Below, piece after piece: positions 61,981-64,000 of a DNA stretch of 64,000 bases (the first letter of the stretch is position 1; every line of letters starts with the position of its first letter). Source of the DNA: Sipunculus nudus. Lineage: Eukaryota; Annelida; Sipuncula; Golfingiida; Sipunculidae. The notes under the pieces are model-generated. The model ran no database searches. It saw only the letters and a list, made by a program, of their open reading frames with translations, and was not told where the DNA came from. The DNA lies in NCBI GenBank assembly GCA_026874595.1, contig CM049312.1, positions 23,429,956 through 23,493,955 on the forward strand. Reading direction: 5' to 3'. The translations under genes were made by a program, and so were the position numbers.

Positions 61981-63294
61981 TTCATTTTCTTTATCATTAA
62001 TATTATCAAATGTCTCCGTGTGGTGATAGCCAATATTAATATCATTATACCCCACGGCCTTTACACTGATTAGGTGTTAGTTTTGTTTGATTATAGTATT
62101 TTTATATTAATGTGCGGATACGGATTTATGCTGTCACAGTTAGGTGTTTTTTTCATAATTGCTCTGCTTTGTGTACATGTCATAATTCGACATTTCATTT
62201 GGAGGTTTTTGGTGTGAAGGACCCGAGTGAGCAGATATATTTTTATCCCGGCCCACGACCAAAGTAAGTTTTTTCGGACAAATCCAGTTAAGGGACCTCC
62301 AGCAAAGGTCAGCTATGTTTACTTCAGTGTCTGAGCTGGAGGTCGTTTGGTGCGGACATGACATTACAACATTTATAAGGAAAATGTGACTATTCTGGGA
62401 TTATATAACAGGAAAAAGACTGAATATTTCCTTTTGTAACATGGCGTCATTAAAATGTATTGGCACCTGAACGGAAAGTTTAGTTCAAATTTGGAAAGGA
62501 GGGTTTTTTAAACAGCGAGCCCGATCACCGTTTGTTAATGTCTCCTGCTGTTTTTGACTTGACAGCAGTAGAAACAGGAATCATGTGAGTCAGCCCTGCA
62601 TTCGTTTATGTGGGAATTCTTATTGTAGTAACAAGCACGATAGCATAATCTGAAGTTGTGGACTTGGCGCACGTCAGGTCAACTGGCGCCGCTGTCTACC
62701 GTGTTAAAGAAACGTGGCAGTCTACTCCGCAGGTTTAGGGGGTACAGTAGTTGACCGTGTGTGTGTAACTTATTTCTTTGTTGCAGCTACAAACAGTATG
62801 TTACTTGAACTTTTCGTTTGAAAACCCTAATAACGTTTGTGGTTTTGTTTTAAAATTGAAAAAAAAAACTTTTTGTAAAATACAAAATAATATCACATTA
62901 AATATTTGACACGCTGAGGAAGAGGAAAGAGCGATACTTGTATCTTATTTTTGCTAGTGGTATGTTTTCTTTCACTTGTGATGTTTTTGAGTTCTGTGTA
63001 TGCTGTCTTGGAATGTATATATATCCCAACCAGACAGGTCGCTCCATCCTTATGAACTGTTAATTCCGGGATTACATGACACAAGTTCTTAGTTCTGTAC
63101 ATGTCATTTAGTTTTGTGTCAATTTATACATTCCCTTATATATATATACTAATTTTCCCAATAGAAAGGTGTCCGTCTGCAACTGCATACTAAGGCCCTT
63201 TACTCCAGGTTAATTCACATTCAGTGTTCAGGTCGGCCGTCTGCTATATTTAACCTGAATTGTTTTTCACCCACTGCTTAAGACATCATTAGCC

Positions 63295-63540
63295 ACCCCC
63301 CCCCCCCCCAACCCACGTGTCTCACGAGAGATCCAGGAGCAGATCCAGAGAGGCGCAGAGAGCCCCCCCCCCCCCTTTTTGACCAAACCAAACTAATAAA
63401 ATAATTTATGCAATAAATTTGAAAAAAAAAACTCACGCACAATTCTTGCTCGGTATTCTTCCATATGTTCCGCTAGCACTTCCAACACTCTTTTAATCTT
63501 TGTCGGGGTGTTCACCCCCCCCCCCCCCCACACACACACA
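63295..63540. repeat. Cluster of three poly-C runs
   Basis: Runs of about 13-15 C each at 63297, 63364 and 63517 fall within 250 bases. The last is followed by a (CA)n stretch. Such runs may form i-motif/G-quadruplex structures, but they also occur singly across the window, so they may reflect a general mutational bias. Confidence 0.8.
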
Positions 63541-63933
63541 CAACATTTTTAGATCCTGTGTCAGCCCTTTTAAATCCGTTAGCTACCCTTTAACTGGTAG
63601 TTTTTGTTTAAACACTACAGATGTGGAAATAAAGTGAGAAGTTGTATTTATACGACTGTCGTAGCCTGGCTCCTGGCTACAGGTTCCGTCCTTCAGTCTA
63701 ACACAATCATTTGTGGCTTTACCGAAATGAGAAAGTGATAATTTTGTCAAATTAAAGCATTTTAACAATGGTATATATTGTAATTGATATTTACATCTCA
63801 GGACGTAAAATATGTGTCAGATGTTTCGCTACATTCACTGCTCTATATAAGTATTGATCATCTATAGTTACTCGACTAGTCACAGAAAACAGGCGATCGT
63901 CGCGAATCTGAATATTGGTAAAAAAAACAGCGC

Positions 63934-63958
63934 TATATATATATATATATATATATAT
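63934..63958. repeat. (AT)n microsatellite
   Basis: A short pure AT array near the window end, in intron 2 of the TMTC1-like gene. Confidence 0.9.
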
Positions 63959-64000
63959 AAGTTTTTTGTAAAAATATCATAACTAGTAGGAAAACAATCG

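Larger units (their letters stand above)
59401..64000 (+). other. Intron 2 of the TMTC1-like gene (incomplete)
   Basis: Begins with donor 'gtgagt' and runs to the window end without a recognisable third exon. It holds a strong fold-back (59676-59738), a SINE fragment (61800-61980), small hairpins near 61243-61335 and three long poly-C runs near 63297, 63366 and 63517. An open frame at 60925-61155 has no recognised domain. Confidence 0.75.

Overview
This is a window of a multicellular animal nuclear genome. It is AT-rich, its genes are split by introns with GT/AG borders, it has many long (AT)n arrays and poly-C/poly-G runs, and it carries TA-flanked inverted-repeat transposons. Repeats with 'GGTCAAGGTCA'-like and 'TCCGTTCGTCCGT'-like motifs, together with the makeup of the two gene families, fit a marine lophotrochozoan, most likely a mollusc. 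The species cannot be fixed from the sequence. Coding density is very low, and most open frames are chance products of tandem repeats or AT-rich DNA.

Left part (about 0.3-12.2 kb, minus strand): a diverged tandem duplication of about 9 kb carries two copies of a single-pass membrane receptor-like gene. The right copy has three linked exons that join in frame: a cysteine-containing ectodomain exon (11815-12138), a stalk plus membrane-spanning exon (10486-10702), and a cytoplasmic-tail exon with two tyrosine motifs (9926-10112). The left copy keeps an open membrane exon (2860-3100), but its ectodomain exon (3306-3622) has stops and frame changes, so it looks like a decaying paralogue. I do not recognise the family by name. 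The 5' signal-peptide exons were not found.

Middle (about 12.2-42.2 kb): no convincing gene. It holds transposon remnants (TA-flanked MITEs at 6402-7230 and 14347-14530, and a 1.7-kb inverted-repeat element at 14744-16435), a tRNA-like SINE (25.26-25.42 kb), short tandem repeats, and molluscan-type dispersed repeats (24.8-25.2 and 35.8-36.6 kb).

Right part (42.3-64 kb, plus strand): the first two coding exons of a TMTC1-like gene (42317-42690 and 59223-59400). TMTC proteins are ER membrane O-mannosyltransferases with TPR repeats that act on cadherins. The exons join exactly in frame across a 16.5-kb intron, and the gene continues beyond the right edge. The intron is crowded with repeats: degenerate GGACTC-type hexamers, a 30-bp minisatellite, a MITE, and a 3.7-kb tandem duplication in which each copy ends in an array of about 44-bp units. 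The two gene regions show no functional link.
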